A stretch of 64,000 nucleotides of DNA. Source: Thiocapsa sp. UBA6158 (GTDB taxonomy: Bacteria; Pseudomonadota; Gammaproteobacteria; Chromatiales; Chromatiaceae). The stretch lies in contig NZ_DIUM01000003.1 of assembly GCF_002423035.1 (NCBI RefSeq), positions 11,078 through 75,077 on the forward strand, read 5' to 3'. Positions 1-7,475 of the stretch are shown piece by piece; position 1 is the first letter of the stretch, and each line of letters opens with the position of its first letter. Under the pieces are notes generated by a model. That model did no database searches. It was given only the letters and a program-made list of their open reading frames with translations, and was not told where the DNA came from. The translations under genes and the position numbers were made by a program.

Positions 1-438
1 TTTGCCGTACTTGCTGACGATCGCCGAGATCTTGTCCATGGTGCTGTAGAAGCCCGGCTGGATGCGGTCGGAATCGATCTCGAAGGTGGTTGCACCCGTC
101 ATTCGGACCAGCAGTTGATCGTTCGGCAGCTTCTGCACGCTGATCATGCCACTGGCGATCTCATCGGCGAGCGCCTTTTCGAAGTCCTTGCGTTGGTTCT
201 CCATGTAGGCGCCGACGGCGGTTCCGATCAGGGCCCCCCCGACCGCGCCGATCAATGCGCCGCGTCCCGCATTGGCGCTGAACGAGCCGATGATTGCACC
301 CGCGGCGGCGCCTCCGGCGGAGCCGAGCGCCGCGCCCGCGCCGGTCTCGGTCAGGCCGGAGCCGTCGGCGGCACAGCCGACGACCAGGACGGCGGCAAGG
401 GCGGAGGCGGCGAGGCGTTTGAAGGGACGTAATGTCAT
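1..438 (-). CDS. Glycine-zipper lipoprotein with start of an OmpA-like domain (C-terminus outside window)
   Basis: Reads from an ATG at 438 leftwards off the window edge; 146 codons are visible. A lipoprotein signal peptide ends in VVGC (Cys22). A Gly/Ala-rich glycine zipper follows (about residues 33-70, containing SANAGRGALIGA). The visible end (TTFEIDSDRIQPGFYSTMDK) resembles the first strand and helix of an OmpA/YiaD-type peptidoglycan-binding domain. The likely role is an outer-membrane lipoprotein anchoring or spanning the envelope. It is divergent from the gene at 696. A smaller paralogue sharing the zipper signature lies at 40256-40534. The OmpA assignment rests only on the truncated part and is the least certain point. 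Confidence 0.75.
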   Translation of the reverse strand, partial: MTLRPFKRLAASALAAVLVVGCAADGSGLTETGAGAALGSAGGAAAGAIIGSFSANAGRGALIGAVGGALIGTAVGAYMENQRKDFEKALADEIASGMISVQKLPNDQLLVRMTGATTFEIDSDRIQPGFYSTMDKISAIVSKYGK

Positions 439-695
439 CTGGGTGCTCCCGTGGCGAGTCGTGATCAAGGTGGAATTTGTGACCGCCGATCATAGCAGAG
501 GCGCGCGGGCCTCGTGTCGCGGAGAAACGGCGGGAATCACCTCTTTTCATGCTGTACTGCCAGGGCATCGGCGCAAACCGCTCATGTGATCTCTCACAAG
601 CTGCGCACCGTTGCGTATCGTTGCGAGCGCTTGTCTCGGGACCGAGCGACACAACATGTTCTCGAACCCAACCAAACCCGCGGGACATCGGATCG

Positions 696-1262
696 ATGCT
701 CAGACTCGTCGTCAACCTCGTCGCCTTCCAGATCGCCTGGTTCGCCTGTGTGCTGGGCGGTGCGCACGGATGGCCTTGGCTCGGGGTCGGCGTGGCCGCG
801 CTGGTCGTTGCCTTGCACCTTTGGATGTCCGAGGCGCTGCGTCGCGAGGTGATGCTGTTGGTGATCGTCGGCGCCATCGGCGCCGTTTGGGACGGATTCC
901 TGGTGCGCTTCGGGTTCCTCGAGTATCCGTCGGGTATGCTGCTGCCCTGGCTCGCCCCGGTCTGGATTGTCGCCATGTGGGTGGCGTTTGCGACGACCCT
1001 GAACGTGGCGCTGAGCTGGCTGAAGGGGCGTTGGTCCCTGGCGGTCGTGCTCGGCGCGATCGGCGGGCCGCTCGCCTTCTACGGCGGGCACAAGCTCGGC
1101 GCCGTCGCCTTCCCGGACACGTTCGTGGCGATGGCCGTCCTGGCAGGCGGCTGGTCCTTCCTGATGCCGCTGAGCGCCCGGCTGGCGCAGCGGTTCGACG
1201 GCGCGGGTTTTCCGAAGGCCCCTGCTTTGGCCCCACTCACGCAGGACAGTGCACATGTTTGA
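696..1262 (+). CDS. DUF2878 family integral membrane protein
   Basis: 188 residues, almost entirely hydrophobic, with about six membrane segments and no periplasmic domain; it looks like DUF2878. Function is unknown. Family members recur beside DUF1295 proteins and, in other proteobacteria, near cyclopropane-fatty-acid and ECF-sigma/ChrR photo-oxidative stress genes. ATG 696 was chosen because it begins directly at the first membrane segment, although the Shine-Dalgarno is weak; the frame is open upstream to 549. The stop overlaps the next gene's start by 8 bp, so the two are translationally coupled as the first genes of a four-gene operon. Confidence 0.75.
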   Translation: MLRLVVNLVAFQIAWFACVLGGAHGWPWLGVGVAALVVALHLWMSEALRREVMLLVIVGAIGAVWDGFLVRFGFLEYPSGMLLPWLAPVWIVAMWVAFATTLNVALSWLKGRWSLAVVLGAIGGPLAFYGGHKLGAVAFPDTFVAMAVLAGGWSFLMPLSARLAQRFDGAGFPKAPALAPLTQDSAHV

Positions 1263-2049
1263 TCTCGATCTCTATCTCGCCGGCTTGGGGGCCGCGCTCG
1301 GGATGGGTCTCGGCGCCTGGCTGGTCAGCTTGAAGCTGAACGACGTCAGTATCGTCGACTCGCTCTGGTCGCTGTTCTTTCTGCTCATGGCCGCGGTCTT
1401 CTTGCTCGGCGCGCCCGAGGCGGGCGAGCGCGCCTACCTGGTCTTCTTCCTGGTCACGCTCTGGGCGGTGCGCCTGAGCGTTTTCATCACCAAACGCAAT
1501 TGGGGCCACGGCGAGGACCGGCGCTACCAGGCGATCCGGGCGGAGAACGAGCCGGGTTTTCGCTGGAAAAGCCTCTACATCGTCTTCGGTCTTCAGGCGA
1601 TCCTCGCCTGGATCATCGCGCTTCCGCTGCTCGCGGCGACACTCGGTACCAACCCGCTCGGGTGGCTGGACTATGCGGCTCTGACCCTTTGGCTGATCGG
1701 GCTCTTCTTCGAGGCGGTCGGCGACCAACAGCTCGCCGACTTCAAGGCTCGGCCCGAGAATAAGGGCAAGGTCATGGATCAAGGGCTTTGGCGCTACACC
1801 CGTCATCCTAATTATTTCGGCGAGGCATGCATCTGGTGGGGCTATTTCCTCTTTGCGCTCGCGGCCGGCGGCTGGTGGACGATCGTCTCGCCGGTGCTCA
1901 TGACCTTCCTGCTGCTGCGCGTGTCCGGGGTGGCCTTGCTGGAGAAGGACATCGGCGAGCGCCGGCCGGCTTACCGCGACTATATCGCGCGGACCAACGC
2001 CTTTTTTCCGGGGCCGCCGCGGCGGGTCCGGGATGATTCGAATCGTTGA
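1255..2049 (+). CDS. DUF1295 family membrane protein (steroid 5-alpha-reductase-like / isoprenylcysteine methyltransferase fold)
   Basis: 264 residues with several membrane helices. The diagnostic C-terminal motif RYTRHPNYFGE begins at residue 180, as in DUF1295 and the wider steroid reductase/ICMT-like families that bind NAD(P)H or SAM at the membrane. A role in modifying a lipid or fatty acid is inferred from the family and from neighbouring DUF2878 and lipocalin genes. ATG 1255 overlaps the end of the preceding gene; an in-frame GTG at 1249 is a possible alternative start. Substrate is unknown. Confidence 0.85.
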   Translation: MFDLDLYLAGLGAALGMGLGAWLVSLKLNDVSIVDSLWSLFFLLMAAVFLLGAPEAGERAYLVFFLVTLWAVRLSVFITKRNWGHGEDRRYQAIRAENEPGFRWKSLYIVFGLQAILAWIIALPLLAATLGTNPLGWLDYAALTLWLIGLFFEAVGDQQLADFKARPENKGKVMDQGLWRYTRHPNYFGEACIWWGYFLFALAAGGWWTIVSPVLMTFLLLRVSGVALLEKDIGERRPAYRDYIARTNAFFPGPPRRVRDDSNR

Positions 2050-2075
2050 GAAATGAGGTACCGGGAGAGATGCAG

Positions 2076-2789
2076 ATGGAAACAGGACAACGCTGGTTGA
2101 GGTCGCCACCCGCGACCGGGCAGGACAGTCGGGCGCCTGCAAGCCGTTGGCGGTCGGCTGCCGCCGTGGCCCTGATGATCGGGGCTGCACCCTTCGCCTC
2201 CGCCAACACCGAGTCGGGGAGTTTTCGGTTCAAGGTCTATCTGGATCAGGATCCGATCGGCGAGCACAGCTTCGATATCCGTGCGCTCGGCGAGGATGCG
2301 CAGGTGTCGAGCCGGGCCAGCTTCGACATCAACTTCTGGATCTTCACCGCCTACAGCTACCGTCACGAGAGTCGCGAGACCTGGCGCGACGGCTGTCTGC
2401 AGACGATCGACGCCAGCACGGACGACAACGGCAAAGACTACCGTGTGCGCGGCGAAGACAGTGGGAAGTCGCTCGCACTGTCGGTGAACGGCGAGTCGCG
2501 GCGTCTGCCCGGCTGCGTCATGACCTTCGCCTATTGGGACCGTGATTTTCTAAAGCAGGACAGACTCCTGAACCCTCAGACCGGCGAGCTGGTGCCGGTG
2601 CGGGTGCAGCCGCAAGGGACCGAATCCATCCGCTTCGGCAGCGAGGATGTCGCCGCTGCACGTTATAAGCTCAGCACCGACGAGCTCGAGCTTACCCTCT
2701 GGTATTCGGACAAGCACGGCTGGATCGGTCTCGAAAGCGATACCGGCAAGGGCAAGACGCTGCGTTACCAGCGGATGGCACCGACATGA
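2076..2789 (+). CDS. Secreted DUF6134-like protein
   Basis: 237 residues. A long N-region precedes a hydrophobic stretch and an ASA cleavage site near residue 43, so it is predicted to be periplasmic. The rest is beta-rich, beginning with a GSFRFKVYLDQDPIGEH stretch. This fits the DUF6134 family, whose members sit in the same DUF2878/DUF1295/lipocalin context; function is unknown. ATG 2076 is preceded by GGGAGAG at good spacing, whereas the ATG at 2070 would be too close. The stop overlaps the lipocalin ATG (ATGA). Confidence 0.65.
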   Translation: METGQRWLRSPPATGQDSRAPASRWRSAAAVALMIGAAPFASANTESGSFRFKVYLDQDPIGEHSFDIRALGEDAQVSSRASFDINFWIFTAYSYRHESRETWRDGCLQTIDASTDDNGKDYRVRGEDSGKSLALSVNGESRRLPGCVMTFAYWDRDFLKQDRLLNPQTGELVPVRVQPQGTESIRFGSEDVAAARYKLSTDELELTLWYSDKHGWIGLESDTGKGKTLRYQRMAPT

Positions 2790-3325
2790 AGAGACTCTCG
2801 GCTCTCTTGCTCATCACACTCGTGCTCGCTTTTGCGAGCGGCTGCACCGAAGAAGGAGGCGCACCCATGGATACCGTCAAACAGGTCGATCTCGAACGCT
2901 TCATGGGCAAGTGGTACGTGATCGCCAACATCCCGACCTTCGTGGAGAAGGGCGCCTACAACGCCGTCGAGTCTTACGCGCTCAATCCAGACGGCACCAT
3001 CGCGACCACTTTCACATTCAACAAGGACGGGTTCGACGGGCCTTTGAAGACGCACAACCCGAAGGGCTTCGTGCGCGATACGAACACCAACGCACTCTGG
3101 TGGATGCAGTTCATCTGGCCATTCAAGGCGGACTTCCGCATCGTCTGGCTGGAGCCTGATTACAGCATCACCGTCATCGGCCGGGCCAAACGCGACTATG
3201 TCTGGATCATGGCCCGCGCGCCCGAGATCCCGCAGGCCAAGTACGACGAGATCGTCGCCTTCCTCGGCGGGCTCGGCTACGACACGAGCAAGATCGAGAA
3301 GGTGCCGCAGCGTTCGGGCGGGTGA
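2786..3325 (+). CDS. blc: Blc-type outer-membrane lipocalin lipoprotein
   Basis: 179 residues. The signal peptide ends in the lipobox FASGC (Cys20). The lipocalin GxW signature follows (FMGKWYVIANIP, G41-W43), then strands typical of bacterial lipocalins and a closing helix. Blc-family proteins bind fatty acids or lysophospholipids at the inner face of the outer membrane. It is the last gene of the DUF2878-DUF1295-DUF6134 operon and overlaps the preceding stop by 4 bp, consistent with handling a lipid made or modified by its partners. Family assignment is firm; the ligand is inferred. Confidence 0.9.
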   Translation: MKRLSALLLITLVLAFASGCTEEGGAPMDTVKQVDLERFMGKWYVIANIPTFVEKGAYNAVESYALNPDGTIATTFTFNKDGFDGPLKTHNPKGFVRDTNTNALWWMQFIWPFKADFRIVWLEPDYSITVIGRAKRDYVWIMARAPEIPQAKYDEIVAFLGGLGYDTSKIEKVPQRSGG

Positions 3326-3332
3326 GGCGTGG

Positions 3333-3352
3333 GCGGGGGCGTTTGCCCCCGC
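3333..3352 (+). terminator. GC hairpin after the lipocalin gene
   Basis: Eight-base stem GCGGGGGC/GCCCCCGC with a GTTT loop, a few bases after the lipocalin stop. There is no T-run after it, so it may be a weak terminator or an mRNA 3'-end stabiliser. Confidence 0.4.
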
Positions 3353-3544
3353 GCGTCCCTTTCGGGCACGCGCAGCCGTGAGATGTGCAGTGCGAGCCCG
3401 AAGTAGCGCTGTCGATTGCTTGACATACCGTACGGCCTTGGTCAACTGCGGCCGCGGATGAGTTTTTTCGTTGCCCTGTCGGTATCCCCTTCCTTATCCT
3501 CCCCCGATTCGGGTCGACCGACCCGCCTGCAGGCAGATCGCATC

Positions 3545-5386
3545 ATGTCCGTCAACGTTTGGCTCAAGTCCCATCGTCCGCTCGCCGGTGCGGCGCTCAA
3601 GCGCACCATCGGGTTCGGAGTAGTGCAGGGGCTGCTTGCCATCGCACAAGCCTGGTTGCTCGCCTTGATCCTGAACGCCGTGATCTTCGAAGGCGCGGGT
3701 CTGACCGAGATCGGGCACTTGATGGCGGTCCTGCTGGGGCTCTTCCTGGTGCGCGCCTTCAGCGTCTGGCTGGGCGAGCGTTCGGCCTTTCAAGCCGCCG
3801 CCTTGGTCCGCTCCGGGTTGCGCGATCAGGTCTTTCGCCACCTGCAACGGCTCGGTCCGCGCTATCTGGCCAACGAGCGCAGCGGCGCCTTGGTCGAGAC
3901 GCTCACCAAGGGGATCGATGACCTGGAGGGTTATTACGCCCGTTTTCTCCCGGCCATGACCCTGACGATGATCCTGCCCGTGGTGATCCTGGTCGTGGTC
4001 TTTCCGGCGGACTGGGTGGCGGGTGCGGTCATGCTGGTCACCGCGCCCCTGATCCCGCTCTTCATGATCCTCATCGGATCGAGTGCTCAGTCCAAGAATC
4101 AGCGCCAATGGAAGGAGCTCGCGCGCATGAGCTCGCACTTCCTCGACGTCATCCAGGGCCTGACGACCCTGAAACTCTTCGGCGCGAGCCGTCGCGAGGC
4201 CGACGAGGTCGCGCGCATCTCCAATGCCTATCGCAGCAGCACCATGCAGGTCTTGCGGGTCGCCTTTCTCTCCTCGGCCGTTCTGGAGTTCTTCGCCGCC
4301 ATCGGCATCGCCATTATCGCTGTGTTCGTCGGCTTTCGACTTTACGGACTGGTGATGCCGATGCCGGATTGGCTGACGGCGCTCCCCGAGATCACCTATC
4401 TGCAGGGCCTCTTCATCCTGATGTTGGCGCCCGAGTTCTACGCTCCCCTGCGCAACATGGGGATCCAATACCACGCGCGCATGGCTGCCGCCGCTGCTGC
4501 CGAGCAGATGATGCGGGTCCTGGATGCCGAGCCGGAGACGCGATCCGCACCCGATGCGAACGCACCTGAGCGAGCTGCGTCCGGTCATGCCCCGCTGCAG
4601 GCTCCGCGCCCCTTCGGTCTGCGTTTTCAGGACGTGCATTTCAGCTACGAAGCGGGCCGCGACGCACTGTGCGGTATGGACTTCGAGGTTCCGGGCGGTG
4701 CCCGTGTCGCGCTGGTCGGGACCAGCGGGGCCGGCAAGACCACGGTGATCAATCTTCTGCTGGGCTTTCTCTCGCCGGCCTCGGGACGAATCCTGATCGG
4801 CGAGCAGGCACTCGCCGACCTCGATCTCGCGCAGTGGCGCAGCCACCTCGCCTGGGTTCCCCAGCAGCCGCGTCTCTTTCAGGGGACGATCGGCGACAAC
4901 ATCCGGCTCGGTCGCCCGGATGCGGATCTCGAGTCGGTCCGTGCGGCGGCCCGTCGCGCCCGTGCTGCCGAGTTCATCGAGGCATTGCCCGCGGGCTACG
5001 ACAACCTGGTCGGCGAGCGCGGCGCCGGTCTCTCGGGCGGTCAGATCCAACGCATCGCACTCGCCCGTGCCTTTCTGCGCGATGCCCCGCTGGTGATTCT
5101 GGACGAGGCCACCGCCAACCTCGATCCCGAAAGCGAGCGTCTGGTCCAGGAGGGCATCGAGGAGCTGGCCAAGGGTCGCACCCTCTTGGTCGTCGCCCAC
5201 CGACTCGCGACCGTGCGCCGCGCCGACCGCATCCTGGTGCTCGAATCGGGCCGGGTGGCCGAGTCCGGGACGCACGAGACCCTCTCCGCGTTGAACGGGC
5301 TCTACGCTCGGATGATTGCGGCCTACGGCCAAACCGCACCTGCGCAGGCCGACCTTTGGAATCCGGGGCAGGAGAACGACCGATGA
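3545..5386 (+). CDS. cydD: Heterodimeric ABC exporter CydDC, subunit CydD
   Basis: 613 residues: an N-terminal six-helix ABC exporter domain (about 1-330) and a C-terminal ATPase with Walker A GTSGAGKT (392-399), signature LSGGQ (496-500) and Walker B DE (520-521). CydDC exports cysteine/glutathione or handles haem, and supports assembly of cytochrome bd and periplasmic cytochromes. The ATG at 3545 gives the standard N-terminus; an in-frame ATG at 3458 would add 29 residues. The cydC start overlaps its stop (ATGA). No cydAB lies in this window. Confidence 0.93.
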   Translation: MSVNVWLKSHRPLAGAALKRTIGFGVVQGLLAIAQAWLLALILNAVIFEGAGLTEIGHLMAVLLGLFLVRAFSVWLGERSAFQAAALVRSGLRDQVFRHLQRLGPRYLANERSGALVETLTKGIDDLEGYYARFLPAMTLTMILPVVILVVVFPADWVAGAVMLVTAPLIPLFMILIGSSAQSKNQRQWKELARMSSHFLDVIQGLTTLKLFGASRREADEVARISNAYRSSTMQVLRVAFLSSAVLEFFAAIGIAIIAVFVGFRLYGLVMPMPDWLTALPEITYLQGLFILMLAPEFYAPLRNMGIQYHARMAAAAAAEQMMRVLDAEPETRSAPDANAPERAASGHAPLQAPRPFGLRFQDVHFSYEAGRDALCGMDFEVPGGARVALVGTSGAGKTTVINLLLGFLSPASGRILIGEQALADLDLAQWRSHLAWVPQQPRLFQGTIGDNIRLGRPDADLESVRAAARRARAAEFIEALPAGYDNLVGERGAGLSGGQIQRIALARAFLRDAPLVILDEATANLDPESERLVQEGIEELAKGRTLLVVAHRLATVRRADRILVLESGRVAESGTHETLSALNGLYARMIAAYGQTAPAQADLWNPGQENDR

Positions 5387-7116
5387 AGGAGCTGTTGCGT
5401 CTTTGGGGTCTGTTTCGGCCCTATCGCGGCTGGATGATCGCCGGCACCCTGATCGCTCTCCTGACCCTGATCGCCAACGTCGCGCTCATGGCCTTGGCGG
5501 GCTGGTTCATCACCGCCATGGCCGTGGCAGGTGTCGCCGGAGTCGCCATCAACTACTTCGCGCCCGCCGCCTTGATCCGCCTGAGCGCCGTCATGCGCAC
5601 CGCCGGCCGCTACGCGGAACGCCTGGTCAACCACGAGGCCACCTTCCGGTTGATCGCCGAGCTGCGGGTCTGGTTCTACCGCCATCTCGAGCCGCTGGCC
5701 CCCGCGCGTCTGCAGCAGTATCACAGCGGCGACCTGCTGAGCCGCATCCGTGCCGACATCGACGCCTTGGACAATCTCTATGTTCGCGTGCTGGTGCCGG
5801 TGGCGGTCGCCGCCATCAGCGCTGTGCTCTTCTTCGTCTTCCTGCTGCTGCACGACCCGCTGCTGGCGCTCTCCGGGCTCGCCTTCCTGCTGATCGCCGG
5901 TGTCGCCTTGCCCGTCTGGTCGCAAGGGCGCGGTCAGGCCCCGGGGCGTCGGCTCGCCGAGGACGAGGCCGAGCTGCGTGCGGCCGTCATCGACGGGGTT
6001 CAGGGCATGGCCGAGCTGACGATCTACGGGGCCAACGCGCGCCAAGCCGAGCGTATCGACGGCCTGGGTCGGCGCCTGATCGCCGATCAAGCCCGCTTGA
6101 GCAGCGATCACGGCGTCACCCAGGCGGCGGTCGGTCTGAGCGCGAGCCTGAGCCTCTGGGTGCTGCTCTGGCTGGGCATCCCCATGGTGCACGAGGGTAC
6201 CCTGATGCCCCCGCAGCTGGCCATGCTCGCACTCTTCACGCTTGCGAGCTTCGAGGCCGTCGCCCCCTTGCCCCAGGCCTTCCAACTTCTCGGGCGGACG
6301 CTGGCCGCGGCGCGGCGGATCTTCGCCATCGTCGATACGGATCCGCCCGTCGTCGAGCCGACCGCACCCTCGCCCCGACCGGAGCGTTTCGACATCCGCT
6401 TCAGCGGTGTCGGGTTCAGCTATCCGGGTGCGGCGACGCCCGCCGTCGCCGACATCGATCTCGATGTCCCGCAGGGCACCCGTGCCGCAGTCGTCGGCGC
6501 CACCGGTTCGGGCAAGAGCACGCTCTTCAACCTGCTGCTGCGCTTCTGGGAGCCGGACGCCGGCGACATCAGCATCGGCGGTCACTCCATCACGACCTTC
6601 CGCGGCGACGACCTGCGCAGCCATATCGCGGTGGTCAGCCAGCAAACCTATCTCTTCGACACCACCATCCGCGAGAATCTGCAGATCGCCGCGCCCGAGG
6701 CCACGCAGGAGGCGATCGAGGCGGCCTGCCGCGTCGCCCAGATCCACGACTTCATCAGCGCGCTGCCCGACGGCTACGGCACCTGGGTGGGTGAGACCGG
6801 GGTGCGTCTCTCCGGCGGACAGGCGCGACGCATCGCCGTTGCCCGCGCACTGCTCAAGGATGCCCCCATCCTGCTGCTGGACGAACCCACCGAGGGCCTC
6901 GATGCCGAGACCGAGCGCAGCCTCATGCAGGCGCTCGATCGGCTCATGGTCGGACGCACCGTGCTGCTCATCACCCACCGTCCCGCCGGGCTGGACTGGG
7001 TCGACCGCGTTCTCGTCCTCGACAACGGGCGCGAGGTTGCGCGCGGCGATTCCAAGGTCATCCCGGAAGCCACGCAAGGGGCCTTGCTGCGAGACGTCGC
7101 GGGCGCGGTGGCGTAA
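5383..7116 (+). CDS. cydC: Heterodimeric ABC exporter CydDC, subunit CydC
   Basis: 577 residues with an ABC exporter membrane domain (about 15-310) and a C-terminal ATPase: Walker A GATGSGKS (372-379), signature LSGGQ and Walker B LLLDEPTEGLD. It starts at an ATG overlapping the cydD stop by 4 bp, as expected for stoichiometric expression of the heterodimer. Together CydDC moves reductant (cysteine, glutathione) to the periplasm and is needed for cytochrome bd maturation. That fits the many periplasmic haem and thiol proteins encoded here. Confidence 0.93.
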   Translation: MKELLRLWGLFRPYRGWMIAGTLIALLTLIANVALMALAGWFITAMAVAGVAGVAINYFAPAALIRLSAVMRTAGRYAERLVNHEATFRLIAELRVWFYRHLEPLAPARLQQYHSGDLLSRIRADIDALDNLYVRVLVPVAVAAISAVLFFVFLLLHDPLLALSGLAFLLIAGVALPVWSQGRGQAPGRRLAEDEAELRAAVIDGVQGMAELTIYGANARQAERIDGLGRRLIADQARLSSDHGVTQAAVGLSASLSLWVLLWLGIPMVHEGTLMPPQLAMLALFTLASFEAVAPLPQAFQLLGRTLAAARRIFAIVDTDPPVVEPTAPSPRPERFDIRFSGVGFSYPGAATPAVADIDLDVPQGTRAAVVGATGSGKSTLFNLLLRFWEPDAGDISIGGHSITTFRGDDLRSHIAVVSQQTYLFDTTIRENLQIAAPEATQEAIEAACRVAQIHDFISALPDGYGTWVGETGVRLSGGQARRIAVARALLKDAPILLLDEPTEGLDAETERSLMQALDRLMVGRTVLLITHRPAGLDWVDRVLVLDNGREVARGDSKVIPEATQGALLRDVAGAVA

Positions 7117-7239
7117 GCTGGCGGTGAGCAAGCACATCCCGGCACAGGACAATCCTACCCAACCCGCGGCGCTTCTTCACATCGGTCTCGACGACGATCT
7201 GCAGGGCGAGCTGGCCCGTTGCCGGGAGGGCAGGACAGC

Positions 7240-7386
7240 CGTCGCGTGGAAGGGTTTCGGCGCACGGAGGCGGGGGATTGGCGCCACGAGATCATCGAGG
7301 ATGGCGACCTGACCTTCACCTGCGGTGACCTCCGGGTGCGCCTGTCCGTGGCCGATCTTTGCGAAGATGTCGTACTCGAAGGTTGA
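7240..7386 (+). pseudogene. Possible remnant of a Uma2 (DUF820)-family protein C-terminus
   Basis: The frame ending at TGA 7384-7386 reads RRVEGFRRTEAGDWRHEII followed by a strand-rich end with LSVADLCEDV. This matches the usual end of Uma2-family nuclease-like proteins (VExFRR...W...L.VADxYEDV). No start or catalytic core is present, so only a degraded 3' fragment remains. Identification is by pattern alone and the stretch is short. Confidence 0.35.
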
Positions 7387-7412
7387 AGGCGCCCTGGTCC
7401 TCGGGGATGTCC

Positions 7413-7441
7413 TTGACATGCCGATGCCCGTGGCTGTTAAT
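7413..7441 (+). promoter_or_regulatory. Candidate sigma-70 promoter of the selenoprotein peroxiredoxin gene
   Basis: A perfect -35 TTGACA (7413-7418), a 17-base spacer and GTTAAT (7436-7441, four of six consensus positions). Transcription would start near 7448, giving a leader of about 27 nt before the AGGAGG ribosome site. Confidence 0.55.
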
Positions 7442-7475
7442 TGATTCGCAGGACTACGAACAACCAGGAGGGACT

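Larger units (their letters stand above)
7117..7475 (+). other. Non-coding stretch between cydC and the selenoprotein gene
   Basis: 359 bases holding no intact gene. It contains a short decayed frame with Uma2-like C-terminal sequence (7240-7386) and a good candidate promoter (7413-7441) for the downstream selenoprotein gene. A separate open frame from a GTG at 7124 to a TGA at 7312 shows no recognisable similarity. Confidence 0.6.

Noticed and set aside
587..619. Sigma-E/ChrR-type promoter (TGATCT ... CGTATC) before the DUF2878 operon
   Set aside because: The 21-base spacing is wrong for the ECF consensus I know, so I could not support it.
3420..3448. TTGACA at 3420-3425 as the cydDC promoter
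   Set aside because: At 17 bases the -10 position reads CAACTG, which is not promoter-like; the -35 match alone is insufficient.
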